A DNA stretch of 64,000 nucleotides from Priestia taiwanensis (lineage in GTDB: Bacteria > Bacillota > Bacilli > Bacillales > Bacillaceae_G): assembly GCF_014638355.1 (NCBI RefSeq), contig NZ_BMFK01000004.1, forward strand, positions 154,576 through 218,575, read 5' to 3'. Both the position numbers and the translations under genes were made by a program. The number at the start of each line of letters is the position of its first letter. The first letter of the stretch is position 1. A model generated the notes under the pieces. The model did no database searches. It saw nothing but the letters and a program-made list of their open reading frames with translations, and was not told where the DNA came from. Positions 18,803-28,902 of this stretch are shown here, in pieces.

Positions 18803-19019
18803 CTCTTTACATCCTTTCTGTAATAATCTCTTATTTGATATATTCATCATACAAGGTTACGTAACGTCACCTACAAGCCTTTTTTATTAATTTTATTCTT
18901 TCTACAGGACAAAAAATTGTCGAAAAGCTAGTTTTTTTCATCATTTTAAAGATATATGTTTAAAAACGAGGAATTCGGTCATTAATGAAGAATAGTGTAC
19001 ATATTGTCGAGCAGTTTTG

Positions 19020-19049
19020 TTTGACCTTTATTGACCTTAGTTGTATTAT
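19020..19049 (+). promoter_or_regulatory. clpP promoter with CtsR operator
   Basis: TTGACC (19021-19026) and TATTAT (19044-19049) are spaced by 17 bases. Over the -35 lies TTTGACC-TTT-ATTGACC (19020-19036), one base from the inverted CtsR consensus heptad repeat. CtsR represses clp genes until heat stress. Confidence 0.85.
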
Positions 19050-19089
19050 TAAGATACATCATTTTAACCTTATATAAGGAGGAGAAAAA

Positions 19090-19671
19090 ATGAATTTAAT
19101 TCCTACAGTTATTGAACAAACAAACCGCGGTGAACGTGCATACGATATTTATTCTCGTTTATTAAAAGATCGTATTATCATTCTTGGAAGTGCAATTGAT
19201 GATACTGTGGCAAACTCAATTGTGTCACAATTATTATTCTTAGCAGCTGAAGATCCAGAGAAGGACATCTCACTTTACATAAACAGCCCAGGCGGTTCAA
19301 TTACAGCTGGTATGGCAATCTACGATACAATGAATATGATTAAACCGAACGTATCAACAATTTGTATCGGTATGGCTGCATCAATGGGAGCATTCCTATT
19401 ATCTGCAGGTGCAAAAGGAAAGCGTTATGCTCTTCCAAACGCAGAAGTAATGATTCACCAACCACTTGGCGGTGCACAAGGACAAGCAACAGAAATCGAG
19501 ATCGCTGCGAAGCGCATCTTATTCTTACGCGACAAGTTAAACCGTATGTTAGCTGAGAACACAGGACAACCTCTTGAAGTAATCGAGCGTGACACAGATC
19601 GCGACAATTTTATGACGGCTGATCGTGCAGTAGAGTACGGATTAATCGACAAAGTATTAGTAAAAGCCTAA
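19090..19671 (+). CDS. clpP: ATP-dependent Clp protease proteolytic subunit
   Basis: A 193-residue serine protease forming the double heptameric chamber used with ClpX, ClpC or ClpE. The catalytic triad is complete: Ser98 (GMAASMG), His123 (MIHQPLGG) and Asp172 (TDRDNFM). The length matches Bacillus ClpP. It is preceded by AAGGAGGAG and a CtsR-controlled promoter, stands alone, and ends in a strong terminator. Confidence 0.98.
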   Translation: MNLIPTVIEQTNRGERAYDIYSRLLKDRIIILGSAIDDTVANSIVSQLLFLAAEDPEKDISLYINSPGGSITAGMAIYDTMNMIKPNVSTICIGMAASMGAFLLSAGAKGKRYALPNAEVMIHQPLGGAQGQATEIEIAAKRILFLRDKLNRMLAENTGQPLEVIERDTDRDNFMTADRAVEYGLIDKVLVKA

Positions 19672-19678
19672 TAATGAT

Positions 19679-19717
19679 AAAGGAGTTGCCACATACGAAA
19701 TGGCAACTCCTTTTTTT
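19679..19717 (+). terminator. Terminator of clpP
   Basis: 13-bp perfect stem AAAGGAGTTGCCA / TGGCAACTCCTTT followed by TTTT. Confidence 0.93.
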
Positions 19718-19781
19718 GAAACACTCTTCCATCACTTTATGAAATATTTAGAAAACCGACTAAGTTGTCAGCCATCTGGCC

Positions 19782-20735
19782 TCATTTCTTTGCTACAGAT
19801 TCTCCTATACGTAATTTCTCAGCAAGTTCATCAATTTTGCGAAGGCGATGATTAATACCCGATTTACTAATGCTTCCCGTACTAACCATTTCGCCTAGTT
19901 CTTTCAAGGTCACATCTTCATACTTTACACGTAATTCGGCAATCTCACGCAACTTGTCCGGCAAAATGTCTAATCCAACCGTTCGCTCAATATAGCGAAT
20001 GTTTTCGATTTGGCGTAATGCCGCACCAATCGTTTTATTTAGATTAGCTGTTTCACAGTTCACTAAACGATTTACTGAATTACGCATGTCACGAACGATA
20101 CGTACATCTTCAAAGCGCAGCAATGCGTTGTGTGCTCCGATAATATTTAAGAATTCTGTAATTTTTTCTGCTTCCTTCAAATACGTAATGAATCCTTTAC
20201 GGCGCTCCAGCGTCTTACTATTCAATCCAAACTCATTCATCAACTCACAAACAGCTTGATTATGCTCTTTGTATAGGGAGAAAACCTCTAAATGATACGA
20301 AGATGTTTCCGGATTATTGACGGATCCACCAGCAAGAAAAGCACCTCTTAAGTACGAACGTTTGCAGCACTTCTTACTAATTAAGTTTGGTGCAATATTA
20401 TGAATTAACGTGAAGCCACCAGCTTCTTTAATTTGTAAATCTTCTAAGATTATACTCGTATTCTCCTTTAGTCGAACAATATACACATTGTTCTTCTTCA
20501 GACGCATCTTCTTACGAACTAATAGTTCGACAGATACATTGTAAATTTTCTTCAACAACGTATATATACGTCTTGCGATAGCCGCATTTTCCGTTTGAAT
20601 ATCAACAAGCAAGTGACGGTTCGAGAAGGATAAAGAACCATTCATTCGAATTAATGCGGATAACTCTGCTTTCGAACAACATGCTTTTGCCTCTAAATTC
20701 GTAAGCTCTTTCTTTGTTTCCGATGCAAAGGACAT
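19782..20735 (-). CDS. whiA: WhiA, DNA-binding protein with LAGLIDADG-like domain
   Basis: A 317-residue homologue of sporulation regulator WhiA. The N-terminal two-thirds has the homing-endonuclease-like fold ([16 protein letters not shown], about 131-146). The C-terminal HTH contains [15 protein letters not shown] and [14 protein letters not shown]. In B. subtilis WhiA affects division and chromosome segregation. It is the last gene of yvcI-yvcJ-yvcK-whiA. In B. subtilis crh follows whiA; here only about 60 bp of noncoding DNA separates whiA from the clpP terminator. Confidence 0.95.
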   Translation of the reverse strand: MSFASETKKELTNLEAKACCSKAELSALIRMNGSLSFSNRHLLVDIQTENAAIARRIYTLLKKIYNVSVELLVRKKMRLKKNNVYIVRLKENTSIILEDLQIKEAGGFTLIHNIAPNLISKKCCKRSYLRGAFLAGGSVNNPETSSYHLEVFSLYKEHNQAVCELMNEFGLNSKTLERRKGFITYLKEAEKITEFLNIIGAHNALLRFEDVRIVRDMRNSVNRLVNCETANLNKTIGAALRQIENIRYIERTVGLDILPDKLREIAELRVKYEDVTLKELGEMVSTGSISKSGINHRLRKIDELAEKLRIGESVAKK

Positions 20736-20780
20736 CTTTTCTCACCTGCCTATTCTTTTTTATTATGTCTAAACGGTACG

Positions 20781-20806
20781 ATACCCCCAATCACAATTGG
20801 GGGTAT
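20781..20806 (-). other. Perfect hairpin between yvcK and whiA
   Basis: An 11-bp perfect inverted repeat, ATACCCCCAAT / ATTGGGGGTAT, with a 4-base loop and no U-tract. It begins five bases after the yvcK stop. It may protect the upstream mRNA or modulate read-through into whiA. Confidence 0.55.
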
Positions 20807-20811
20807 TCCAT

Positions 20812-21771
20812 CTATTGCTTTAATAACGAATACAATAATTTTGCTACCTTCGTCGTATCATGACGAATCACTCCATTATGATGCGTAAGAATACGATCAT
20901 GAACAATCTCTAGCCCTAGTCCCTTTAATTCCTTTACATCATAAATAACCGGTCGCGATAGCTCTTCTTTGTATTTCTTTATAATTTCTTCTGGTACTTC
21001 TTCATCATTTACTAAAACATAATCAATGAAAGGACAATCTAAATGGTCATATAATGCACGAACATGATCACTCGCCGAATAATCTAATGTTTCTCCCGCT
21101 TGCGTCATGACATTACATACATATGCTTTCTTTGCTTCTGAATCTTTCACTGCCTGACCAATCTTCGGTACAAGTAAGTTTGGTAAAATACTCGTATACA
21201 AACTTCCCGGCCCAATAACAATTAAATCAGCACGTCTAATTTCTAGCAGTGCATCTCGAAGTGGTTCTACTTTTTGCGGTGTTAAGAAGACGCGCTTAAT
21301 CTTCTTTCCTGAGAACGGAATTTTCGACTCACCTGATACAAGCGTTCCATCTTCTAGCTCTGCATGCAAAATGATACTACGATTCGCTGCTGGAATAACA
21401 CGACCACGTACGTTTAATACTTTACTTAGTTCACGCACTGCATGGAAGAAATCCCCCGTAATATTCGTCATTGCAGACAGCATTAAATTTCCTAATGAAT
21501 GGCCACTTAGGTCCCCACCTGTCTCAAAACGATGTTGCATTAATTCTTCTAGTAAAGGTTCTGTATCAGAAAGTGCTACAAGTACATTTCGAATATCACC
21601 TGGAGGTGGAATCTTTAATTCACTTCGTAATCTTCCCGAACTTCCTCCATCATCTGCTACCGTTACAATTGCAGTAATATCAACTGGATATTTTTTTAAC
21701 CCTCTAAGGAGAACAGATAGCCCTGTTCCGCCACCAATAACGACAATTTTCGGTTGACGTGTCTTCGCCAT
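20812..21771 (-). CDS. yvcK: YvcK, gluconeogenesis/cell-wall regulator (UDP-sugar binding, CofD-like)
   Basis: A 319-residue CofD-like Rossmann protein. The nucleotide-sugar loop VVIGGGTGLSVLLRGLK (10-26) and the VADDGGSSGRLR and PPPGDIRN blocks are intact. In Bacillus it binds UDP-GlcNAc and is needed on gluconeogenic carbon sources and for normal PBP1 placement. It lies 5 bp from yvcJ and uses a ribosome binding site inside the end of yvcJ, so the two are probably translationally linked. Confidence 0.95.
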   Translation of the reverse strand: MAKTRQPKIVVIGGGTGLSVLLRGLKKYPVDITAIVTVADDGGSSGRLRSELKIPPPGDIRNVLVALSDTEPLLEELMQHRFETGGDLSGHSLGNLMLSAMTNITGDFFHAVRELSKVLNVRGRVIPAANRSIILHAELEDGTLVSGESKIPFSGKKIKRVFLTPQKVEPLRDALLEIRRADLIVIGPGSLYTSILPNLLVPKIGQAVKDSEAKKAYVCNVMTQAGETLDYSASDHVRALYDHLDCPFIDYVLVNDEEVPEEIIKKYKEELSRPVIYDVKELKGLGLEIVHDRILTHHNGVIRHDTTKVAKLLYSLLKQ

Positions 21772-21776
21772 AACGA

Positions 21777-22652
21777 TTAATGTCCTTTAATCTTCTCGAT
21801 ATCTCGGTGAGATACGTGTGTCTTATATTCGTTAGAGAAATGCTTTCCAAGATATTCAGTCAATGTAACAGAACGGTGCTGTCCACCTGTACATCCAATC
21901 GCTAGTACAAGTTGACTCTTTCCTTCTCGTTTATAATGCGGCAGCATAAATTCAATTAAATCTAATAATTTCTCCAAAAATTTATGTGTTTCATTAAATT
22001 TCATCACATAAGAAGATACTTCTTCATCCAGTCCTGTCATCGGACGCATATGTTCAATGTAAAACGGATTTGGTAAGAAACGTACATCAAATACTAAATC
22101 AGCATCGATCGGTACACCATGCTTAAATCCAAACGACGTTACGTTAATTCGGAATACTTCTGGCTTATCAACAGAGAAGTATTGAATAATACGCTCACGT
22201 AACTGCTTCGGCTTTAGATCAGACGTATCAATTGTGAAATGTGCTCGCTCTTTCACCTCATGTAATAGCTCACGTTCTAACTGGATACCTTTTAAAGGTG
22301 AATCCGAAGAAGCAAGTGGATGCGAACGACGTGTTTCTTTGTAGCGTGTTACCAATGTCGTATCTCGCGCATCTAAAAATAGAATACGAGGTACAATCCA
22401 TTCGTTTTCTCCTAATTGATCTAGAGCATCACAAATTTTGTCAAAAAATTCTCGACCACGTAAATCCATTACAAGGGCTACCTTGTTCATCTTTCCATTT
22501 GATTCCTTCATTAATTCTAGGAACTTCGGAAGAAGTGTAGGTGGTAAATTATCTACACAGAAGTATCCCAAGTCCTCTAAACTTTGTATTGCTACTGTCT
22601 TTCCAGCTCCAGACATACCTGTAATAATAACTAAGCTAACATCTGAACTCAT
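21777..22652 (-). CDS. yvcJ: YvcJ/RapZ nucleotide-binding protein
   Basis: A 291-residue P-loop protein. Walker A GMSGAGKT (12-19) and the conserved C-terminal [13 protein letters not shown] segment (about 253-265) identify the RapZ/YvcJ family. In B. subtilis it hydrolyses GTP/ATP and influences competence; E. coli RapZ acts in glmS RNA control. The middle gene of the yvcI-yvcJ-yvcK-whiA set. Confidence 0.95.
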   Translation of the reverse strand: MSSDVSLVIITGMSGAGKTVAIQSLEDLGYFCVDNLPPTLLPKFLELMKESNGKMNKVALVMDLRGREFFDKICDALDQLGENEWIVPRILFLDARDTTLVTRYKETRRSHPLASSDSPLKGIQLERELLHEVKERAHFTIDTSDLKPKQLRERIIQYFSVDKPEVFRINVTSFGFKHGVPIDADLVFDVRFLPNPFYIEHMRPMTGLDEEVSSYVMKFNETHKFLEKLLDLIEFMLPHYKREGKSQLVLAIGCTGGQHRSVTLTEYLGKHFSNEYKTHVSHRDIEKIKGH

Positions 22653-22685
22653 TTTCTAACATCCTCCTCATCGCTCTTATACTTT

Positions 22686-23144
22686 TTAACTTGGATCTAA
22701 ACGATACGAGAGTAATTCAAAATCTGGCGTGTAGAAGAATGTACCGTAAATGATGCCTCTTCCTTGCAGCATATAATCAATAATATGATAATCACCAGGC
22801 GCCATCGGTAATTCTTGTACCTCATCTTTGTCGTGCCATGCTAGAATACCTTCTTCACATACCTCTTTGTTATCTCCATCGAATTGCGTCGCCAAGAAAG
22901 AGAACATCATCCATTCTGATACGACTGTATCTCCTTCTTTAATGACGATAGTAAAGACACCTTTTAACATAGGGTCTTTAATATAAATGCCTGTTTCTTC
23001 ACGATATTCACGTGTAACAGCTTCGCGGATTGATTCACCAAGCTCCATCTTTCCACCTGGAGCTACCCACCAATTACGACGTGGCTTTTGAAGAAGTAAC
23101 ACTTTATTGTCTTTATATAGCACACAGTTTGTTACTCTCTGCAT
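22686..23144 (-). CDS. yvcI: Nudix hydrolase (YvcI type)
   Basis: A 152-residue 8-oxo-dGTPase-like Nudix protein. The Nudix box runs from GGKMELGESIREAV through REYREETGI (about 31-54), with all GX5EX7REUXEEXGU positions present. The substrate is a nucleoside diphosphate derivative; the exact one is unknown. It is 33 bp upstream of yvcJ and likely opens the operon, since a strong terminator separates it from trxB. Confidence 0.92.
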   Translation of the reverse strand: MQRVTNCVLYKDNKVLLLQKPRRNWWVAPGGKMELGESIREAVTREYREETGIYIKDPMLKGVFTIVIKEGDTVVSEWMMFSFLATQFDGDNKEVCEEGILAWHDKDEVQELPMAPGDYHIIDYMLQGRGIIYGTFFYTPDFELLSYRLDPS

Positions 23145-23265
23145 ATTTCCACCTCATCTGAAAAGAAATCATTCTTTCACTAGTCTTCCTTTCATTATAC
23201 TATCAAAGAAAACAAGTAACAATGAAGCAAACAATACATATGCAAGATTATCTCTTCCATATGAC

Positions 23266-23314
23266 AAAAGAAAACTGACTCAAAAGATTGAGTGCCAACC
23301 TTTTGAGTCAGTTT
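23266..23314 (-). terminator. Terminator of trxB
   Basis: Perfect 15-bp minus-strand stem AAACTGACTCAAAAG / CTTTTGAGTCAGTTT, then TCTTTT. Confidence 0.9.
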
Positions 23315-23315
23315 C

Positions 23316-24278
<963 letters not shown>

Positions 24279-24381
24279 TTACTTAGTTTCGATCTATATC
24301 CTATTCTTCTTATATGAATATTCATTACCTTCCATCCATTTCATTATAACACTCGTTGAAATACGATAGCAAAAGGTAGGA

Positions 24382-25371
24382 TTAGTGTACCCACGGTTCT
24401 TTTCCTTGCTTAGTCATATCCAATTCCGTAACCATTTCCCATGCTCGTTCTGCCATACGAAGATTGCCAACTTCATGTGCTGAATACGCTAACCAATAAT
24501 AGAAATTCATATCTCCATCATATCCTTGCGCTTTTAAAGAACGTAACCATTTATATGCTAATTCATATTTACCAACCACACCGAACGTGATTCCTAATTT
24601 CAAGCGATGATCCGCTAGAACTGGATATATATTTTCTAGACGTTCTATCAATAAATCCGATTGTTTTATACGACCAATGTTACGTAAAAACAGGCTCATA
24701 TTACACATACCATGTAAATTACCTGGATTCTTCTCCAATAATTCATCAATAACAAAGAGCGCCTCGTCTATTTTTCCCAATTGAAATAAAGCAATTGCCA
24801 AGTTATTTTGTGCTGACCAAAATTCTGGGTAGTCCTTTATAATCTCTTCTAATAAGACAATTGCTTCTTCGAACTTCCCTTCACGAACAAGGTCATTTGC
24901 CTCTTCTTGCTTCACAATCAATTCATCTTCAAATGAATACTCTTGTTCTGTTTCTTCTATACTTAAAAGCTCTAACAGCTCTTCTGTCTCTTCGATGAAT
25001 TCCTCATCCTCTGCATGCTCTAAATAATGTTCAGCATGCTTCTTCGCCTCTTCAAATAACCCTAAGTGAGCATAGTTATTCGCCATGAAGTAATAAAGTG
25101 CATGATAGTCTTCCACTTGTTCCTTCACTAATCCATGGTAAATCTTATTTGATTTATAATATTCTCCCACTTCCGTCAATGCCGCTGCTAATTGGCATGA
25201 CATATAAGGCGTTGCACCTTTCACTCCTACTGCCCTCTCAAAAAACTTAATAGCACGATACACTTCATTTTTGTTGTAACGCTTCATTCCTTGTTCATAT
25301 AAAAAACGAGCAGATGGCGTGAATGAAATAATATTATCATCTTCCCAATGTGTCTGTTTTTGATTCGCCAT
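24382..25371 (-). CDS. TPR-repeat protein (YvcD-like)
   Basis: A 329-residue soluble protein of tetratricopeptide repeats with an acidic linker (EFIEETEELLELLSIEETE) in the middle. Clear TPR units include EVYRAIKFFERAV, GLFEEAKKHAEHYLE, GKFEEAIVLLEEIIKDYP and GKIDEALFVIDELLEKNP. It is likely a scaffold; the partner is unknown. Start at ATG 25371 after GGAGGAACGA; the longer frame begins at a TTG within that site. B. subtilis yvcD has the same position beside trxB. Confidence 0.85.
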   Translation of the reverse strand: MANQKQTHWEDDNIISFTPSARFLYEQGMKRYNKNEVYRAIKFFERAVGVKGATPYMSCQLAAALTEVGEYYKSNKIYHGLVKEQVEDYHALYYFMANNYAHLGLFEEAKKHAEHYLEHAEDEEFIEETEELLELLSIEETEQEYSFEDELIVKQEEANDLVREGKFEEAIVLLEEIIKDYPEFWSAQNNLAIALFQLGKIDEALFVIDELLEKNPGNLHGMCNMSLFLRNIGRIKQSDLLIERLENIYPVLADHRLKLGITFGVVGKYELAYKWLRSLKAQGYDGDMNFYYWLAYSAHEVGNLRMAERAWEMVTELDMTKQGKEPWVH

Positions 25372-25474
25372 TCGTTCCTCCAATGTCTATAAATATAGCT
25401 TCATGTAGTATATCATACTTCTAGCATGAATTGAGTATTTCCTCACTACACAGCACCATTTTCCAATAACATGG

Positions 25475-25514
25475 CAAAAAAAGAAAATAGCCTTATAAAA
25501 TTACTTATAAGACT
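25475..25514 (-). terminator. Terminator of the hprK-lgt-ppaX operon
   Basis: Minus-strand stem AGTCTTATAA / TTATAAGGCT, six-base loop, then ATTTTCTTTTTTT. It stands about 100 bp after ppaX, where B. subtilis has an extra acetyltransferase gene; none is found here. Confidence 0.88.
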
Positions 25515-25611
25515 ACTCTTCTGTTGCGAATGATTTAATCATTCTTATACTATTTCAATCTTTTATAGAATTCTCTAACAACTATGATGAGTTTCCCTAA
25601 ATTGTTATCAC

Positions 25612-26250
25612 TTATTCTTTAACAATCTGTAATAAGTCACTCATTTTCTCTAACATATAATCCGGATTATACGCTTCTAAATACTCTCGTCCTTTTACTG
25701 TCCATGCGACAGCCGCTGTCTTTGTTCCAGCGCGCTGACCACTTACGATGTCGTGATGATTATCACCAACCATAATCGTTTCTTCTGGCTTTGCATGTAA
25801 TAACGTTAAGGCTTTTTCCACTGGTTCTGGATGTGGCTTTGCATTCTCTACATCGCCAATCGTCACCACAACTTCAAAGAAATGATGTAGCCTCGCTAAC
25901 TTCATTCCCATATCAACAACAGGTTGCGCTTTTGTTGTGACAATCCCTAACTTATAACCTTGTTCATGCAACGTTTTAATTGTTTCATACACTGTCTCGA
26001 ACTCTTCAACTAACTCATCATGATGTTCGATGTTGTGTTTGCGATAACATGCCACAAGCTCATCTGCCTTTTCGCTATCGATATTCGCAAATGATCCGTA
26101 TAAAGGCTCTCCAAAGAACGGAACGACATCTTCTCGCTTGTATTTACCAGGATAATACGTTTCTAATGTATGTAGAAACGACTGCATAATCAATTCATTT
26201 GTATTAATTAGTGTTCCGTCTAAGTCAAAAAGAAGTGTATTGATTTTCAT
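25612..26250 (-). CDS. ppaX: Pyrophosphatase PpaX (HAD superfamily)
   Basis: A 212-residue HAD phosphatase with motif I FDLDGTL (8-14), motif II IVTTK (about 103-107), and motifs III/IV in KPHPEP and MVGDNHHDI. In Bacillus it hydrolyses the pyrophosphate released when HprK dephosphorylates seryl-HPr. Its place in the hprK-lgt-ppaX operon fits that role. A hairpin lies just upstream. Confidence 0.94.
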   Translation of the reverse strand: MKINTLLFDLDGTLINTNELIMQSFLHTLETYYPGKYKREDVVPFFGEPLYGSFANIDSEKADELVACYRKHNIEHHDELVEEFETVYETIKTLHEQGYKLGIVTTKAQPVVDMGMKLARLHHFFEVVVTIGDVENAKPHPEPVEKALTLLHAKPEETIMVGDNHHDIVSGQRAGTKTAAVAWTVKGREYLEAYNPDYMLEKMSDLLQIVKE

Positions 26251-26278
26251 CTGTCTATCCCTTCCTGTCTCTATATTA

Positions 26279-26312
26279 AGAAAATAGGATGGCTACACAC
26301 CATCCCATTTTT
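26279..26312 (-). terminator. Terminator-like hairpin between lgt and ppaX
   Basis: Stem AAAATGGGATGG / CCATCCTATTTT with a 7-base loop then CTT. A weak U-tract suggests partial termination inside the operon. Confidence 0.6.
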
Positions 26313-26314
26313 TA

Positions 26315-27127
26315 CTATGCATCTAAATAACGGACTGGTTCCTTACTCATTTTTCGACGAATGACAAGCAGAATAATTCCAGCCACTACCGTGACTAATG
26401 AAATTACTTGCGCCACACGTAATGCTTCCGTCAACATTAAACTATCTGTACGAAGTCCTTCAATGAAGAAACGTCCGATAGAATACCAAATTAAGTACCC
26501 AAGGAAAATTTCACCTCGACGAAGGTTCACTCGGCGTAAATATAGTAGCAAGAACAACCCAATAAGATTCCAGAGCGATTCATATAAGAACGTCGGATGA
26601 TAGTATGTACCATTTATGTACATTTGATTGATGATAAAATCAGGTAAATGTAACCCTTCTAGGAATTCTCTTGTTACAGCCCCACCATGCGCCTCTTGAT
26701 TCATAAAGTTTCCCCAACGGCCAACAATTTGACCAATTAAGATACTTGGTGCCGCAATATCTGCCAGCTTCCAGAATGACAGACCTTTCTTCTTACAGAA
26801 AATATATCCTGTTACAAAAGCTCCGATTAATCCACCGTGGATGGCAAGTCCGCCTTCCCATACTTTAATGATATCTTTTGGATTTGCCGCATAATGATCT
26901 AAGTTAAATAGAACATAATAAAGGCGAGCACAGATAATTGCAATCGGGATTGCGTATAACACTAGGTCCACAAAGATTTCTTTATCCATCCCTAAGCGCT
27001 GTGATTCGCGAACAGCTAACCAAAGGCCAAGCATTGCTCCGAATCCAATTAAGAATCCGTACCAATATACTGTCAGTGGTCCAATTTCAAACATGACCCG
27101 ATTTAACGGTTCAATCTTGTCTACCAT
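26315..27127 (-). CDS. lgt: Prolipoprotein diacylglyceryl transferase
   Basis: A 270-residue, seven-membrane-segment enzyme that attaches diacylglycerol to the lipobox Cys of prelipoproteins. Conserved blocks are [13 protein letters not shown] (about 91-103) and the Lgt signature [14 protein letters not shown] (about 136-149). Near the C-terminus is [13 protein letters not shown]. It is encoded between hprK and ppaX, as in many Bacillus. Its products would include the cytochrome c551 lipoprotein encoded in this window. Confidence 0.96.
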   Translation of the reverse strand: MVDKIEPLNRVMFEIGPLTVYWYGFLIGFGAMLGLWLAVRESQRLGMDKEIFVDLVLYAIPIAIICARLYYVLFNLDHYAANPKDIIKVWEGGLAIHGGLIGAFVTGYIFCKKKGLSFWKLADIAAPSILIGQIVGRWGNFMNQEAHGGAVTREFLEGLHLPDFIINQMYINGTYYHPTFLYESLWNLIGLFLLLYLRRVNLRRGEIFLGYLIWYSIGRFFIEGLRTDSLMLTEALRVAQVISLVTVVAGIILLVIRRKMSKEPVRYLDA

Positions 27128-27166
27128 TTATTTTAGCCACCTTTCTCCCCATTTTCCTTCTATTAA

Positions 27167-28102
27167 TTATTGCTCATCGTGATCGACATTTAGCGCATTC
27201 GATAAACGATTCGCGAATTGTTGCGCCGCATTCATTCCCATACGCTTCAAGCGGAAGTTCATCGCAGCCACTTCAATAATAACTGCTAAATTTCGGCCTG
27301 GACGTACAGGAACCGTTAATCTCGTTACATCAGTATCCAAGATTCGCATTTTTTCTTCATCTAATCCTAGGCGATCGTAGTTTTTCTTTGAGTCCCAAAG
27401 TTCTAAATTCATAATAAGCGAGATGCGCTTATGATTACGTACACTCCCTGCACCGAATAACGTCATAACGTTAATAATGCCTAGTCCGCGAATTTCAAGT
27501 AAATGTTCAATTAATTCTGGAGAAGAACCAATTAACGTATCATTCTCATCTTGACGAATCTCTACACTATCATCAGCTACTAAACGATGTCCACGTTTTA
27601 CCAATTCAAGAGCTGTCTCACTTTTACCGACACCACTTTGTCCAGTAATTAACACTCCTACACCATACACATCTACTAATACACCGTGCATTGCTGTCGT
27701 TGGCGCTAACTTCCCTTCTAAATAATTCGTAATACGGCTGACAAGACGTGTTGTCTTCAAAGATGAACGAAATACAGGTACATGATTTCGCTCCGATGCT
27801 TCTACTAATTCTTTTGGTACCTCTAAATCCCTCGAAACAATAATTCCAGGTGTTTCGTCACAACAAAGGCGTTCCATAATGTCTTTCTTCTGTTCATCAC
27901 TTAAATAATTTTTGAAAAACGAAAGCTCTGTCATCCCTAAGATTTGAATACGATCTGCTGGATAATATGTAAAAAATCCGGCTATTTCTAAGCCCGGACG
28001 AGAGATATCACTCGTCTCAATCGGTTTCGTGATACTTTCTTTTCCACTAACTAACTCTAATTGAAACTCTTCCATTACGTTATTCATGCGAACTCTAGCC
28101 AT
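27167..28102 (-). CDS. hprK: HPr kinase/phosphorylase
   Basis: A 311-residue bifunctional enzyme that phosphorylates HPr on Ser46 at high glycolytic flux and dephosphorylates it otherwise, creating the CcpA corepressor. It has Walker [10 protein letters not shown] (about 152-160), the catalytic [11 protein letters not shown] region and the HprK signature [11 protein letters not shown]. Start at the second ATG (28102), suited to GGAGG, giving MARVR as in B. subtilis. First gene of hprK-lgt-ppaX. Confidence 0.97.
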   Translation of the reverse strand: MARVRMNNVMEEFQLELVSGKESITKPIETSDISRPGLEIAGFFTYYPADRIQILGMTELSFFKNYLSDEQKKDIMERLCCDETPGIIVSRDLEVPKELVEASERNHVPVFRSSLKTTRLVSRITNYLEGKLAPTTAMHGVLVDVYGVGVLITGQSGVGKSETALELVKRGHRLVADDSVEIRQDENDTLIGSSPELIEHLLEIRGLGIINVMTLFGAGSVRNHKRISLIMNLELWDSKKNYDRLGLDEEKMRILDTDVTRLTVPVRPGRNLAVIIEVAAMNFRLKRMGMNAAQQFANRLSNALNVDHDEQ

Positions 28103-28246
28103 CATTGACCTCCATCTGGATGTATCGCGTACAAGTGTACGAACATCTTTTACTACTAAGTATTAACGTATCATTACTTAGGTATGATACCTACTGAAAC
28201 AACTTATCCTCTATTTTATCATCTTTTTCCATCCGATGAAACAACA

Positions 28247-28285
28247 CAAAAAAATCATCCTTTAGACTATGATACAAAGGATGAT
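28247..28285 (-). terminator. Terminator of the yvlD-like gene
   Basis: Minus-strand stem ATCATCCTTT / AAAGGATGAT with a 12-base loop, followed by TTTTTT. Confidence 0.88.
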
Positions 28286-28292
28286 CTCTTCA

Positions 28293-28658
28293 TTATTTCT
28301 TTTCTGATAAAGGTCGAACGATTATTTTTTGAACTGCAAAATTTAGGATTGATAACATAATCGCAGCTCCTAACGCCATGCCAAATCCTGAAATTTCAAA
28401 TGCACTGCCCATTAAGCTATCCGCAATTAACAACGTTATCGCATTAATGACAAATAGGAAGAATCCTAGTGAAAGAATCGTTACCGGTAACGTTATTAAA
28501 ATAAGGAATGGCTTTACCAACACATTTAAAATTGATAACAAGAAGCTCGCCATTACCGCTGTCCATACATTTTGCACAAAAAATGTATCTGGGAAGAATC
28601 CAGCTATAACAAGTAATAAAACACTATTTACTAAAACTGATAATAACCATCTGATCAT
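28293..28658 (-). CDS. yvlD: YvlD-like membrane protein (phage holin superfamily IV fold)
   Basis: A 121-residue protein with four hydrophobic helices, including LLSVLVNSVLLLVIAGFFP and LVKPFLILITLPVTILSLGF. The NVLVKPFLILITLPVTI block is typical of the YvlD/DUF360 family. Some relatives act in envelope stress or antimicrobial resistance; the role here is unknown. Start at ATG 28658 after GAGAGGG; the frame is open to 28727. Monocistronic. Confidence 0.8.
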   Translation of the reverse strand: MIRWLLSVLVNSVLLLVIAGFFPDTFFVQNVWTAVMASFLLSILNVLVKPFLILITLPVTILSLGFFLFVINAITLLIADSLMGSAFEISGFGMALGAAIMLSILNFAVQKIIVRPLSEKK

Positions 28659-28862
28659 CTCTATACCCTCTCGATCTTCTTTACATACTCGTACAATGTA
28701 CCTCTGTCCTATAGTATATGTCCGCAACCACTAGAAATGATACTGGGTACATATGTATTTCTTCTTTTCTCTATTGTACCTTACTTTGTCCGATGGCTAA
28801 AGAGGCTTTTCTCACTTTACAGATGAAGTTAACTTTGTCGCCAAGACGACTCCCTCTATTCA

Positions 28863-28895
28863 TAAGAAAACCTACAGAAATGTATTCTGTAGGTT
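28863..28895 (-). terminator. Terminator of uvrBA
   Basis: 11-bp perfect stem AACCTACAGAA / TTCTGTAGGTT, then TTCTT on the minus strand. Confidence 0.85.
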
Positions 28896-28902
28896 CATTC
28901 AT

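Noticed and set aside
23291..23310. TTGGCAC on the minus strand as a possible -24 element.
   Set aside because: No GC at the -12 position, and it is the loop of the trxB terminator.
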